Below are positions 8,078 to 16,999 of a DNA stretch of 64,000 nt, piece by piece. The DNA is from Marivita geojedonensis (GTDB lineage: Bacteria > Pseudomonadota > Alphaproteobacteria > Rhodobacterales > Rhodobacteraceae): NCBI RefSeq assembly GCF_002115805.1, contig NZ_JFKC01000018.1:1-64000 (forward strand), written 5' to 3'. The translations under genes and the position numbers were made by a program. The notes beneath the pieces were generated by a model. It searched no databases and was not told the DNA's origin. It saw only the letters and a list, made by a program, of their open reading frames with translations. Numbering within the stretch: the stretch's first letter is position 1; each line of letters opens with the position of its first letter.

Positions 8078-8647
8078 ATGGATATTGGCGGCAGACTCAG
8101 AGCGATACGTGAGGCCAAGGGCATGTCACAGCGTGACCTTGCCAGCCGGGCTGGCCTGACGAGCGCGGCGATTTCCCTAATCGAACAAAACAAGTCCAGC
8201 CCGTCCGTTGCGTCTCTGAAAAGCCTGCTGGACGCAATCTCGATGACTATGTCGGAGTTCTTCATTGAGGTTGAGGATGCCGGCACGCCGAAATATTTCT
8301 ACACCGCCGACGAGCTGATCGAGCTTTCGCCGCAGGAGCTTGGCCTCGGGAGTGGGTCGGAGCGCGTGTCGCTCCGACAAGTGGGGGAGGCGTCGCGCCA
8401 CTCCCTCCAAATGCTCCACGAAGTCTACCCGCCCGGTTCCGATACGGGGCCAGACATGTTGCGCCATGAAGGCGAAGAGGCCGGGATCGTGATTGAGGGC
8501 ATTATCGAGGTAACCGTCGGCGATGTCGTGCGAGTCCTGAACCCTGGTGATGGGTATCTGTTCGACAGCACGATTCCGCACCGGTTCCACAATATTGGAG
8601 ATAAAAAGTGTGTTGTAATAAGTGCTTGTACGCCGCCCAGTTTTTAG
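8078..8647 (+). CDS. XRE-family HTH regulator with C-terminal cupin (PuuR-like)
   Basis: A 189-aa regulator. Residues 1-60 form an XRE helix-turn-helix (RLRAIREAKGMSQRDLASRAG, then TSAAISLIEQNKSSP). Residues 105-189 form a cupin sensor with GSDTGPDMLRHEGEEAG and LFDSTIPHRFHN. This architecture is that of PuuR and related regulators of amine and amino-acid catabolism. It is transcribed away from the gabT-like operon and toward the TAXI-TRAP genes, so it probably controls both arms in response to the imported substrate or an intermediate. A ribosome site (AAGGGGA) precedes the ATG. Confidence 0.86.
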   Translation: MDIGGRLRAIREAKGMSQRDLASRAGLTSAAISLIEQNKSSPSVASLKSLLDAISMTMSEFFIEVEDAGTPKYFYTADELIELSPQELGLGSGSERVSLRQVGEASRHSLQMLHEVYPPGSDTGPDMLRHEGEEAGIVIEGIIEVTVGDVVRVLNPGDGYLFDSTIPHRFHNIGDKKCVVISACTPPSF

Positions 8648-8812
8648 GCTTGCCGCGGGGTGCTGACTTTTTGAACAGCTGGCGCGACGTCGCAAACGTG
8701 GCATGTTCGGTCGGTTTTCTGCATTTGGCTTGAACAACATTTCTAAGTTGTTAGCCTGCGCAGGGTAGCGCTTTGCCAGACTAGTATACGAAAGCGCAAG
8801 AAAGGGAGACAC

Positions 8813-9775
8813 ATGAACAAGTTTATCAAGGCTGTTGTTGCAGTCACATTTGCAGTATCGGCCACCGCTGCGGCCGCACAAGAGCGTTTCATAACCATCG
8901 GGACGGGTGGTCAGACCGGCGTTTACTTCGTGGTGGGACAGTCGATCTGTCGCCTAGTCAACCGCGGGTCGGCCGATCACGGGCTGAAATGCACGGCACC
9001 CTCCACCGGCGGCTCGATTGCCAACATCAATGCCATCGCGGCGGGCGACATGGATATGGGTGTCGCGCAGTCGGACTGGCAGTACCACGCCTATAACGGA
9101 TCTTCTGAGTTCGAGGGCAAGCAGGTCGGCGATCTGCGCGCCGTGTTCTCGGTCCATCCCGAGCCGTTCACTGTCGTGGCGCGCACCGACAGTGGCGCGA
9201 CTGACTTCGACAGCCTCTTTGGCAAGCGTGTAAACGTGGGCAACCCGGGCTCCGGCCAGCGTGGCACGATGGAAGTCGTGCTAAACGCCATGGGCAAGAG
9301 CATCGACGACTTTTCGCTCGCCTCAGAGCTGAAGTCGGCCGAGCAATCGGCAGCTCTGGGCGACAACAAGGTGGACGCAATCGTCTTCACTGCGGGTCAC
9401 CCGAACGGCTCCATCCAGGAAGCGACCACCACTACCGATGCCAAGCTGATCCCGGTGACCGGCCCGGCCATCGACAAACTGGTGTCTGAAAACCCGTACT
9501 ATGCCAAGGCGACCATTCCAGGCGGCATGTATAAGGGCAATGACGCAGATATCGAAACGTTCGGAGTGAAGGCGACCTTCGTGACCAAGGCCAGCGTGCC
9601 CGACGATGTTGTTTATACCGTTGTTAAGGCCGTGTTCGATAATTTCGATCGCTTCAAGGGTCTGCACCCGGCGTTTGCTAACCTGCAGGAAGCGGACATG
9701 ATCTCAGGTGGGCTGAGTGCGCCGCTGCACCCGGGTGCCGAGAAATACTACCGCGAGAGAGGTTGGATCCAGTGA
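8813..9775 (+). CDS. TAXI-family TRAP transporter substrate-binding protein
   Basis: A 320-aa periplasmic binding protein. Residues 1-22 form a signal peptide ending AAAAQ, followed by FITIGTGGQTGVYFVVG, the hallmark N-terminal strand-turn of TAXI (TRAP-associated extracytoplasmic immunogenic) proteins. Later parts include GNPGSGQRGTME and the EKYYRERGW C-terminus. It captures the substrate for the fused permease encoded after a 108-bp gap with a hairpin. A strong GAAAGGGAGA ribosome site precedes the ATG. Known TAXI ligands include glutamate-like and other carboxylates, which fits the catabolic genes, but the ligand here is unknown. Confidence 0.92.
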   Translation: MNKFIKAVVAVTFAVSATAAAAQERFITIGTGGQTGVYFVVGQSICRLVNRGSADHGLKCTAPSTGGSIANINAIAAGDMDMGVAQSDWQYHAYNGSSEFEGKQVGDLRAVFSVHPEPFTVVARTDSGATDFDSLFGKRVNVGNPGSGQRGTMEVVLNAMGKSIDDFSLASELKSAEQSAALGDNKVDAIVFTAGHPNGSIQEATTTTDAKLIPVTGPAIDKLVSENPYYAKATIPGGMYKGNDADIETFGVKATFVTKASVPDDVVYTVVKAVFDNFDRFKGLHPAFANLQEADMISGGLSAPLHPGAEKYYRERGWIQ

Positions 9776-9803
9776 TCCATCATCTGGCGTGACGACAAGG
9801 GGA

Positions 9804-9822
9804 GGCCCCGCGCGACGGGGCC
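9804..9822 (+). promoter_or_regulatory. Intercistronic stem-loop between binding protein and permease
   Basis: GGCCCCG (804-810) pairs with CGGGGCC (816-822) around a CGCGA loop. No T-run follows, so it is more likely an RNA-stabilising or attenuating hairpin that favours the abundant binding protein over the permease. Confidence 0.6.
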
Positions 9823-9883
9823 GCCCACCAGAAAATAGCACCGTCGCATGGTGTACGAGCGGTGCCGACACGGGGGACGTGCC

Positions 9884-12622
9884 ATGACAGATCAGGATCA
9901 GACACAGGCGGCAGGGCAGGTCGCTCTGAACCAATCCGAACTCGACGAACTGGTTGCCTCTTCCGACACAGGCGGCCGCAGCCCGTCTCTACCGGTTGCC
10001 CGGTTCATCACCATCGTCGCGATCTTCTGGTCGCTATTCCAGCTTTGGATCGCCTCGCCCATTCCATTCATGGTGGGCTTTGGCGTTTTCAACGATACCG
10101 AAGCACGGGCCTTCCACCTGGCATTTGCTCTTTTTCTCGCTTACGCCGCTTATCCGGCGGCACGCACACCGTTCCAGCTCTTGCTGGGGATCGGAATTCC
10201 GATTCTGCTGGCGTTTCTCTTCATCATCGGGATCGGCGGTCTGGGCGCGGGGTGGTGGATCATTCTGGTCGCAGCCGCCGTGGTGGCAGCTATTGTCATG
10301 GGATCACCAAAGCATTGGGTCCCGCCCTGGGAATGGGCGCTCGCCATCGTGGGCGCAATCACCTCACTCTACATCTTTTTCGCCTATGATGGCATCGCGA
10401 GCCGGGTAGGTGCTCCAATTACGCAGGACCTTGTGATCAGCGTCATCGGCATGATCTTGCTGCTGGAGGCCACGCGGCGCGCGCTCGGCCCTGCGCTGAC
10501 CATCGTGGCATCAGTCTTCCTAGCCTACACGTTCCTCGGGCCTTACATGCCCGGCATCATCGCCCATAGCGCGAAGTCGTTGGGCGTGGTCGCCAACCAC
10601 CAGTGGATCACCACGGAGGGCGTCTTCGGTATCGCGCTGGGCGTGTCGACCTCATTCGTCTTCCTGTTCGTCCTCTTCGGCTCGCTCCTCGACAAGGCGG
10701 GGGCGGGTAATTACTTCATCCAGGTCGCGTTCTCGCTTATGGGTCATATGCGTGGGGGACCGGCAAAAGCGGCGGTCGTTTCCTCGGCCATGACCGGGCT
10801 CATCTCGGGCTCTTCCATCGCCAACGTGGTGACCACGGGGACGTTTACGATTCCACTGATGAAGCGAGTGGGCTTCTCCTCCGAGAAAGCCGGCGCGGTA
10901 GAGGTCGCATCTTCCGTGAACGGGCAGATCATGCCGCCCGTCATGGGTGCCGCGGCCTTCCTGATGGTTGAATACGTCGGCATTCCTTATTTTGACGTGG
11001 TCAAGCACGCATTCCTGCCTGCGGTCATTTCCTACGTCGCGCTCGTCTACATTGTGCACCTTGAAGCTATGAAGGCGAACATGCAGGGGCTGCCACGCGC
11101 GGTCGAACCCAAGCCGCTGGTCGCCTGGTTGATCAGCCTCGCCTTCACTATAGCGGTCATTTGCGCGCTGTCCTTTGGGGTCTACTACACAATGGGCTGG
11201 ATTCGTCCTGCCTTCGGGAAAGCTGCTCCTTGGATCGTGTTCGGCGGCTTGACGGTCGTATATATCGCGTTGCTCTACGTTGCTTGCAAACAGCCGCGCC
11301 TCAAGATGGAAGACCCTAACGCGCCGGTGACCAAGCTGCCACCGCCGGGGCCGACGATCCGCGCGGGCCTGCACTTCCTGCTGCCGGTGGTGGTGCTGGT
11401 CTGGGCACTCATGGTGGACCGCAAGTCGCCGGGCCTGTCGGCCTTCTGGGCGGCGGCCTTCATGATTTTCATCCTCGTAACACAACGCCCGCTGGAAGCG
11501 ATGTTCCGCGGCGAAGGCAGCGTGGCCGGTGCCGTCTCGCGCGGCGTTCGCGAACTGTTAGAAGGGCTGGAAGCCGGCGCGCGCAATATGATCGGGATCG
11601 GCATTGCGACCGCGACCGCCGGCATCATCGTGGGCGCTGTCAGCCAGACCGGAGTCGGCTCGGCGCTGGCGGACGTGGTTGAGGTGCTATCGGGCGGCAA
11701 CATCATGGCGATTCTCGTGCTGACGGCGATCTTGTCGCTGATCCTCGGCATGGGTCTGCCGACTACGGCGAACTACATTGTCGTCTCGGCCCTACTTGCC
11801 CCGGTCATTGTGACCTTAGGCCAGCAGAACGGGTTGATCGTTCCTCTAATCGCAGTGCACCTGTTCGTCTTCTATTTCGGCATCATGGCGGACGTTACCC
11901 CACCGGTTGGCCTGGCCAGTTTCGCGGCCGCCGCCGTTTCGGGCGGCGACCCTATCCGCACAGGGGTGGTCGCATTCTTTTACAGTCTGCGGACCGCCGC
12001 CCTGCCGTTCCTCTTTATCTTCAACACTGATCTGCTGCTTATCGATGTGGGCTGGGCACAGGGGATATTCGTCTTTATAACGGCAACACTGGCGATGCTT
12101 CTCTTCGCGGCTGCGACGCAAGGCTGGTTCCTTGCGCGCAACCGAATTTACGAGACCCTCGCGCTTCTCCTAATAGCCTTCACCCTGTTCCGCCCGGGTT
12201 TCTGGATGGACATGGTGGCACCGCCCTTCAACAATGTGCCGCCAGCTCAGATCGAGCAGGCGATGGCCGCCACGGAGGTGGGGCAGGACATCCGTCTGAC
12301 CATCGACGGGCTGAATGCTGTGGGAGATCCGGTGACCTTTACTGCCGTTCTTGCTGTGCCTGAGGGCGATACCGGAGCTGACAGGTTGATGACGGCGGGG
12401 ATCGAATACCTCGACAACGGCGGCAAGATCATGATCGACAACGTCGCTTTCGGTAGCGCGGCGCAGGCTGCTGGGCTCGACTGGGATCAGGAAATCGTCG
12501 CGGTACAGACACCAGCATCGCAGCCGACCAAGTACTTGATGTATCTGCCCGCGCTGCTGCTTCTGGCCCTCGTGGTGGTGCTGCAGCGCCGTCGCGCGTA
12601 CACGCAACCTGCCAAGGCATGA
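9884..12622 (+). CDS. TRAP transporter fused 4TM-12TM permease (TAXI type) with C-terminal DUF3394-like domain
   Basis: About 912 aa from the ATG at 9884, chosen because GGGGGAC lies before it; an in-frame ATG at 9848 lacks a good ribosome site. The N-terminal half carries the small-subunit helices, then the large DctM-type domain with GLISGSSIANVVTTG and GMGLPTTANYIVVSA. The last 150 residues form a soluble insert (residues about 785-885) with a GxAAQAAGLDWDQEIVA PDZ-like stretch, then one helix, matching the DUF3394 extension of fused TAXI permeases. It works with the binding protein as a sodium- or proton-driven importer in the inner membrane. Confidence 0.92.
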   Translation: MTDQDQTQAAGQVALNQSELDELVASSDTGGRSPSLPVARFITIVAIFWSLFQLWIASPIPFMVGFGVFNDTEARAFHLAFALFLAYAAYPAARTPFQLLLGIGIPILLAFLFIIGIGGLGAGWWIILVAAAVVAAIVMGSPKHWVPPWEWALAIVGAITSLYIFFAYDGIASRVGAPITQDLVISVIGMILLLEATRRALGPALTIVASVFLAYTFLGPYMPGIIAHSAKSLGVVANHQWITTEGVFGIALGVSTSFVFLFVLFGSLLDKAGAGNYFIQVAFSLMGHMRGGPAKAAVVSSAMTGLISGSSIANVVTTGTFTIPLMKRVGFSSEKAGAVEVASSVNGQIMPPVMGAAAFLMVEYVGIPYFDVVKHAFLPAVISYVALVYIVHLEAMKANMQGLPRAVEPKPLVAWLISLAFTIAVICALSFGVYYTMGWIRPAFGKAAPWIVFGGLTVVYIALLYVACKQPRLKMEDPNAPVTKLPPPGPTIRAGLHFLLPVVVLVWALMVDRKSPGLSAFWAAAFMIFILVTQRPLEAMFRGEGSVAGAVSRGVRELLEGLEAGARNMIGIGIATATAGIIVGAVSQTGVGSALADVVEVLSGGNIMAILVLTAILSLILGMGLPTTANYIVVSALLAPVIVTLGQQNGLIVPLIAVHLFVFYFGIMADVTPPVGLASFAAAAVSGGDPIRTGVVAFFYSLRTAALPFLFIFNTDLLLIDVGWAQGIFVFITATLAMLLFAAATQGWFLARNRIYETLALLLIAFTLFRPGFWMDMVAPPFNNVPPAQIEQAMAATEVGQDIRLTIDGLNAVGDPVTFTAVLAVPEGDTGADRLMTAGIEYLDNGGKIMIDNVAFGSAAQAAGLDWDQEIVAVQTPASQPTKYLMYLPALLLLALVVVLQRRRAYTQPAKA

Positions 12623-12635
12623 AGGAGGCCTGACC

Positions 12636-13061
12636 ATGTTCGACAATGTGCTTTTGCCAATCGATCTGAACCATCAGGCGTCCTGGGAGAAGGCGCTGCC
12701 CATGGGGCTCAAGCTTTCCGGAACCAACGGCACGCTGCACCTGCTGGGCATCGTTCATGACCTTGGCGCAGCCGCAATTGCCTCTTACCTGCCTGATGGG
12801 TTCGAAGAAAGGGCACTCCAGAAGATGAAGGCGGATCTCGATGCCTTCATCGCCGAAAAGCTCCCGGCTGGGGCGAAGGCAGAGGCCCATGTGGGTCACG
12901 GCCATGTGCCGGAGCATATCCTGTCCGCCGCCAGGGACCTAGGTGCAGATGTGATCGTCATGGCCTCGCATCCGCCGGACGAATTGATGACCTTCCTCGT
13001 GGGATCGCACGCCGACCGGGTCGTGCGCCACGCGGATCGTCCCGTGCTCGTCGTGCGCTAG
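12636..13061 (+). CDS. Universal stress protein (UspA family), TRAP-associated
   Basis: A 141-aa protein with the Usp fold: FDNVLLPIDLNHQASWEKAL at the N-terminus and the ATP-binding loop DVIVMASHPPDELMTFLVGSHADRVVRHADRPVLVVR at the end, which matches G-x2-G-x9-G-type nucleotide binding with small changes. It starts 13 bp after the permease with a GGAGG site. A Usp gene directly after TRAP permease genes, as with TeaD, is a known arrangement and suggests ATP-dependent control of transport. Confidence 0.88.
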   Translation: MFDNVLLPIDLNHQASWEKALPMGLKLSGTNGTLHLLGIVHDLGAAAIASYLPDGFEERALQKMKADLDAFIAEKLPAGAKAEAHVGHGHVPEHILSAARDLGADVIVMASHPPDELMTFLVGSHADRVVRHADRPVLVVR

Positions 13062-13218
13062 CGTGCGGCGATCAGTTATGCACTTAGTCGCGCACAAGTT
13101 GCTGTAGTACGCTTACATGCACGAACCCACGCATCGCGGGCCATTGCGCGCGACGCTCCACCATGAACCAAGCCGCAGGGGTGCTGAGCAGTCCCTCTGC
13201 CAACGGAGAAAGCAAATA

Positions 13219-14187
13219 ATGACCCCTTTCGCGATCGCCGGTGTGCAAATGCACGTCGCGGCCCTTCATTCGAACGTAGAGGCGATGCGGCACAGGATCG
13301 ATGTGCTAATGGCGCGGTTTCCCTGGACTCAGATGGTCCTGTTCTCGGAGCTGGCGCCCTATGGCCCGCTGGATAAGTTCGCCCAGCCCTTCCCAAACGA
13401 TGCCCTGTCGCAGTTCCAGGAAGACGCGCGGCGCTACGGGATCTGGCTAATCCCCGGTTCGATGTTCGAAAAGACCGAAGACGGGCGCATCTTCAACACC
13501 TCCGTGGTGATCAATCCCGACGGCGATATCGTCGCGAAATATTCCAAGATGTTCCCTTTCCGGCCATACGAGGCTGGGATCGCCGCGGGGACCGAGTTCT
13601 GCGTTTTCGATGTGCCCGAGATGGGTCGGTTCGGCCTGTCGATCTGCTATGACATCTGGTTCCCCGAAACCACACGCCAGTTGACCAGCCAGGGCGTTGA
13701 AGTCCTTTTGCATCCGGTTCTGACAGGCACAACTGACCGCGATGCCGAACTGGCCATAGCACGGGCTACGGCGGCGCAATTCCAGTGCTATGTCTTCGAC
13801 GTGAACGGTCTGGCCGCAGGCGGGGTGGGGCGGTCCATAGTGGTGGATCCGGCGGCGACCGTGTTGCACCAATCGGCGGGACAGGAAGACATGTTCCCGA
13901 TCGAGGTCGACCTCGACCAGGTGCGTCGCCAACGCGAGACCGGAATCAAGGGTTTGGGGCAGGTTCTGAAGAGCTTCCGCGATCGCGATGCGGAATTCAG
14001 TGTCTACAACCGGGCAAGCGGCATCGACGGCTATCTGCACACGCTGGGGCCGCTTGAGATGCCCCGCAAGGGTTCCGGCCGGGGAATGCAGGCGGGGGAT
14101 CCGCGAACCGCGCTCGGTTATGTAGAGACGCCGTCGGTCCCACCGAATAACTTTTCCGTTTTCCACGGCAAGACGGGAGCTGACTGA
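13219..14187 (+). CDS. Carbon-nitrogen hydrolase (nitrilase superfamily amidase)
   Basis: A 322-aa protein from the ATG at 13219, preceded by CGGAGAAAG. The catalytic Glu-Lys-Cys triad is visible: Glu in LFSELAPYG, Lys in YSKMFPFRPYE and Cys in LSICYDIWFPE. The family hydrolyses or condenses carbon-nitrogen bonds in amides, carbamoyl compounds or nitriles in the cytoplasm. An N-carbamoylputrescine amidase-type or omega-amidase-type role would fit the amine-catabolic setting. The C-terminal 50 residues after YLHTLGPLEMP are an extension. It lies 46 bp before the decarboxylase gene. Confidence 0.85.
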   Translation: MTPFAIAGVQMHVAALHSNVEAMRHRIDVLMARFPWTQMVLFSELAPYGPLDKFAQPFPNDALSQFQEDARRYGIWLIPGSMFEKTEDGRIFNTSVVINPDGDIVAKYSKMFPFRPYEAGIAAGTEFCVFDVPEMGRFGLSICYDIWFPETTRQLTSQGVEVLLHPVLTGTTDRDAELAIARATAAQFQCYVFDVNGLAAGGVGRSIVVDPAATVLHQSAGQEDMFPIEVDLDQVRRQRETGIKGLGQVLKSFRDRDAEFSVYNRASGIDGYLHTLGPLEMPRKGSGRGMQAGDPRTALGYVETPSVPPNNFSVFHGKTGAD

Positions 14188-14233
14188 AGAGGGCGGCCGG
14201 GCAAAAAGCCTGGGCCGTTGGGGGAGGCAATAA

Positions 14234-16996
14234 ATGAAAACGCACGCGAACGATTCGAAACTGGGCTCTATCCGGGATTATTACAGCGCGACGCAGCTGA
14301 GGTCGGATCGATGGAGCGCCTTGCGAGAGGCCGCAGAAGGCCTGCACAGGCATGGTGTCGATGGCCGGCAGGGCAAGAAGCTTATTGCAACGGCCGAAGC
14401 CCTGTTTGAGGCGCTGGAGCCAATTGAACGGTACTGGGCTTTCCCCGGCGCACATGCCTTCGACCATCTGCGACGACTGCTGCATGCGGGTAATATCGAG
14501 GACCTTTCGATCGCCGTCCGCCGGGTGGCACGTGCGCTGACCTCGGGGGCCTACCGGCGGCGGAGCATTCCGCTCGGCGCGGATGAGGTCGACTCGGAGG
14601 ATTTCGAAGACGAATCCTCGCTAAGCCCGGAGGCGCGCTCCCTTGGGCGGCCCTATTTCGAAGTCCTGATAGTTGATGACGTCAACGAACATCAGGACCG
14701 CTTCCTGCGCCACAGTCTCATGCGTATGCGCCGACCTGAAGACCCCTTCATATACGAGCCGGTTGTGGTGCCCTCGCTCGAGGATGCTTTGATCGGAATT
14801 CTCTTCAATTACAACGTGCAAGCGGTCGTTGTTCGGCCGGGTCTGACTCTGAAGTCCCGCAATGAGCTGCCCATTCTTAGCCAGTACCTGAACCACTTCC
14901 GGGAGGACGAGGAAGTTGACGCGATCGAGCCGCACGAATACGGGCCAGAGGCCTGCCGCTTGATTGCCAAGATTCGTCCCGAACTGGACGCCTACCTGAT
15001 CACAGACCGCTCAGCGGAGGATATCGCCGGTCTTGATCTGGGGCGGTGCCGGCGGGTGTTTTACAACCAGGAAGACTTCCTCGAACTTCACCTGAATATC
15101 CTGCGCGGTGTGAACCGGCGCTACAAGACGCCCTTCTTCACTGCGCTCAAAGAATATTCGCGTCAGCCGACCGGCGTTTTTCACGCCATGCCGATCAGCC
15201 GGGGTAAGTCGATCTCGCGCAGTCACTGGATTCAGGACATGGGGGCCTTCTACGGACCCAACATCTTCCTGGCCGAGACCTCGGCTACGTCCGGAGGCCT
15301 CGACAGCCTTCTGGAACCGCGAGGCCCGATCAAGGAAGCGCAGGACATGGCCGCGCGTGCGTTCGGCTCGAAGCACACTTTCTTTGCCACCAACGGCACC
15401 TCGACCTGTAATAAGATAGTCGTGCAATCGCTAGTGCGGCCGGGAGACATCGTGCTGGTCGACCGGGATTGCCACAAATCCCATCATTATGGGATGGTTC
15501 TGGCAGGGGCAAATGTCGTCTACATGGACAGCTACCCGCTGCACGAATATTCGATGTACGGCGCCGTGCCCGTGCGGGAGATCAAACATCACTTGCTGAA
15601 GCTTAAAGCAGCCGGGAAGCTTGACCGCGTCCGAATGGTTCTGCTGACGAACTGTACCTTCGATGGGCTGGTTTACAATGTGCAGCGCGTCATGGAAGAA
15701 TGTCTCGCGATTAAGAAGGACCTGATTTTCCTTTGGGACGAGGCATGGTTTGGCTTCGCGCGTTTCAGTCCGACATACCGTCAGCGCACGGCCATGGGTG
15801 TGGCCAATACTTTGCGGGAAACCCTGCGCCTGCCGGAAACGGCTGAGACCTGGGAGCGCCAGCAGGCCGAGCTGGAGGGCGCCGACGAGGAAACGATGCT
15901 CAACACCCGGCTGGTCCCACCGCCGGATGCAAGGGTGCGGGCTTATTCCACCCAATCGACGCACAAGACCCTGACGTCGTTGCGGCAAGGCTCGATGATC
16001 CACGTTAACGATCAAGACTTCAAAGGAGAGGTCGAGCAGGCCTTCCACGAGGCTTACATGACCCACACCTCTACCAGCCCGAACTATCAGATCATAGCAT
16101 CGCTCGACGTGGGACGGCGGCAGGTCGAATTAGAAGGGTTCGAGTTCGTACAGCGGCAAGTGGAAAGCGCGATGGCGATCCGCCGGGCGATCATGACGCA
16201 CCCGCTTCTGAAGAAGTACTTCCGCGTGCTGACGGCGGGCGACATGATCCCTGATGGCTATCGCGAAAGCGGGATGGAGAGCTATTACGACCCGGCGCAG
16301 GGCTGGACGGACAAGTGGTCGGTCTGGAATCAGGACGAATTCGTCCTCGACCCGACCCGCATCACGCTGGCCGTGGGCGGCACGGGTTGGGACGGTGATA
16401 CGTTCAAGACAAAGATCTTGATGGATAAATATGGGATCCAGATCAACAAGACCTCACGTAACACCGTGCTCTTCATGACCAATATTGGTACGACGCGCAG
16501 TTCCGTTGCCTATCTGATTGAGGTTCTCGTCGAGATTGCCAATGAGCTGGACGATCTACTCGACGATGCGTCGAAGATGGAGCGGCGATCATTCGAGAAC
16601 CGCGTCGCGGCGCTGATCGAGCATGTGCCGCCACTGCCCGATTTCAGCCGGTTCCACGACGCTTTCCGTGCAGGCAAGGACACGCCCGAAGGCGACATCC
16701 GGGAGGCGTTCTTCCTCGCCTACGACGAGGACAATTGCGATTACCTCGATCTGGACGAGACGCTGATTGAACGCCTTGAGAAGGGCGATGAACTGGTTTC
16801 GGCCAGCTTCATCATCCCCTATCCACCGGGGTTTCCGATCTTGGTACCGGGGCAGGTGATCAGCCCCGAGATTATGACGTTCATGCGCGCACTGGACGTG
16901 AGCGAAATTCACGGTTTCCGACCGGATCTGGGCCTGCGTGTGTTCACGCCGGACGCCTTAGCCGGAGTGATAAAGAAACTCAAGGGAGAGGAATGA
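14234..16996 (+). CDS. Orn/Lys/Arg-type PLP decarboxylase, long form
   Basis: A 920-aa protein, longer than E. coli CadA/SpeC/AdiA (710-760 aa). Residues 1-140 are an extra helical domain, 150-300 a receiver-like wing domain (FEVLIVDDVNEHQDRF), 310-760 the fold-type I core, then the C-terminal domain. In the core, ATSGGLDSLLEP, FFATNGTSTCNKIVVQ, FLWDEAWFGFARF (PLP Asp) and YSTQSTHKTLTSLRQGSMIH with the Schiff-base Lys578 are clear. It should release CO2 from a basic amino acid to give a diamine or agmatine, although the distant sequence means that the substrate could be unusual. It sits 3 bp before an ATP-grasp gene and is probably cotranscribed with it. Confidence 0.88.
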   Translation: MKTHANDSKLGSIRDYYSATQLRSDRWSALREAAEGLHRHGVDGRQGKKLIATAEALFEALEPIERYWAFPGAHAFDHLRRLLHAGNIEDLSIAVRRVARALTSGAYRRRSIPLGADEVDSEDFEDESSLSPEARSLGRPYFEVLIVDDVNEHQDRFLRHSLMRMRRPEDPFIYEPVVVPSLEDALIGILFNYNVQAVVVRPGLTLKSRNELPILSQYLNHFREDEEVDAIEPHEYGPEACRLIAKIRPELDAYLITDRSAEDIAGLDLGRCRRVFYNQEDFLELHLNILRGVNRRYKTPFFTALKEYSRQPTGVFHAMPISRGKSISRSHWIQDMGAFYGPNIFLAETSATSGGLDSLLEPRGPIKEAQDMAARAFGSKHTFFATNGTSTCNKIVVQSLVRPGDIVLVDRDCHKSHHYGMVLAGANVVYMDSYPLHEYSMYGAVPVREIKHHLLKLKAAGKLDRVRMVLLTNCTFDGLVYNVQRVMEECLAIKKDLIFLWDEAWFGFARFSPTYRQRTAMGVANTLRETLRLPETAETWERQQAELEGADEETMLNTRLVPPPDARVRAYSTQSTHKTLTSLRQGSMIHVNDQDFKGEVEQAFHEAYMTHTSTSPNYQIIASLDVGRRQVELEGFEFVQRQVESAMAIRRAIMTHPLLKKYFRVLTAGDMIPDGYRESGMESYYDPAQGWTDKWSVWNQDEFVLDPTRITLAVGGTGWDGDTFKTKILMDKYGIQINKTSRNTVLFMTNIGTTRSSVAYLIEVLVEIANELDDLLDDASKMERRSFENRVAALIEHVPPLPDFSRFHDAFRAGKDTPEGDIREAFFLAYDEDNCDYLDLDETLIERLEKGDELVSASFIIPYPPGFPILVPGQVISPEIMTFMRALDVSEIHGFRPDLGLRVFTPDALAGVIKKLKGEE

Positions 16997-16999
16997 AGA

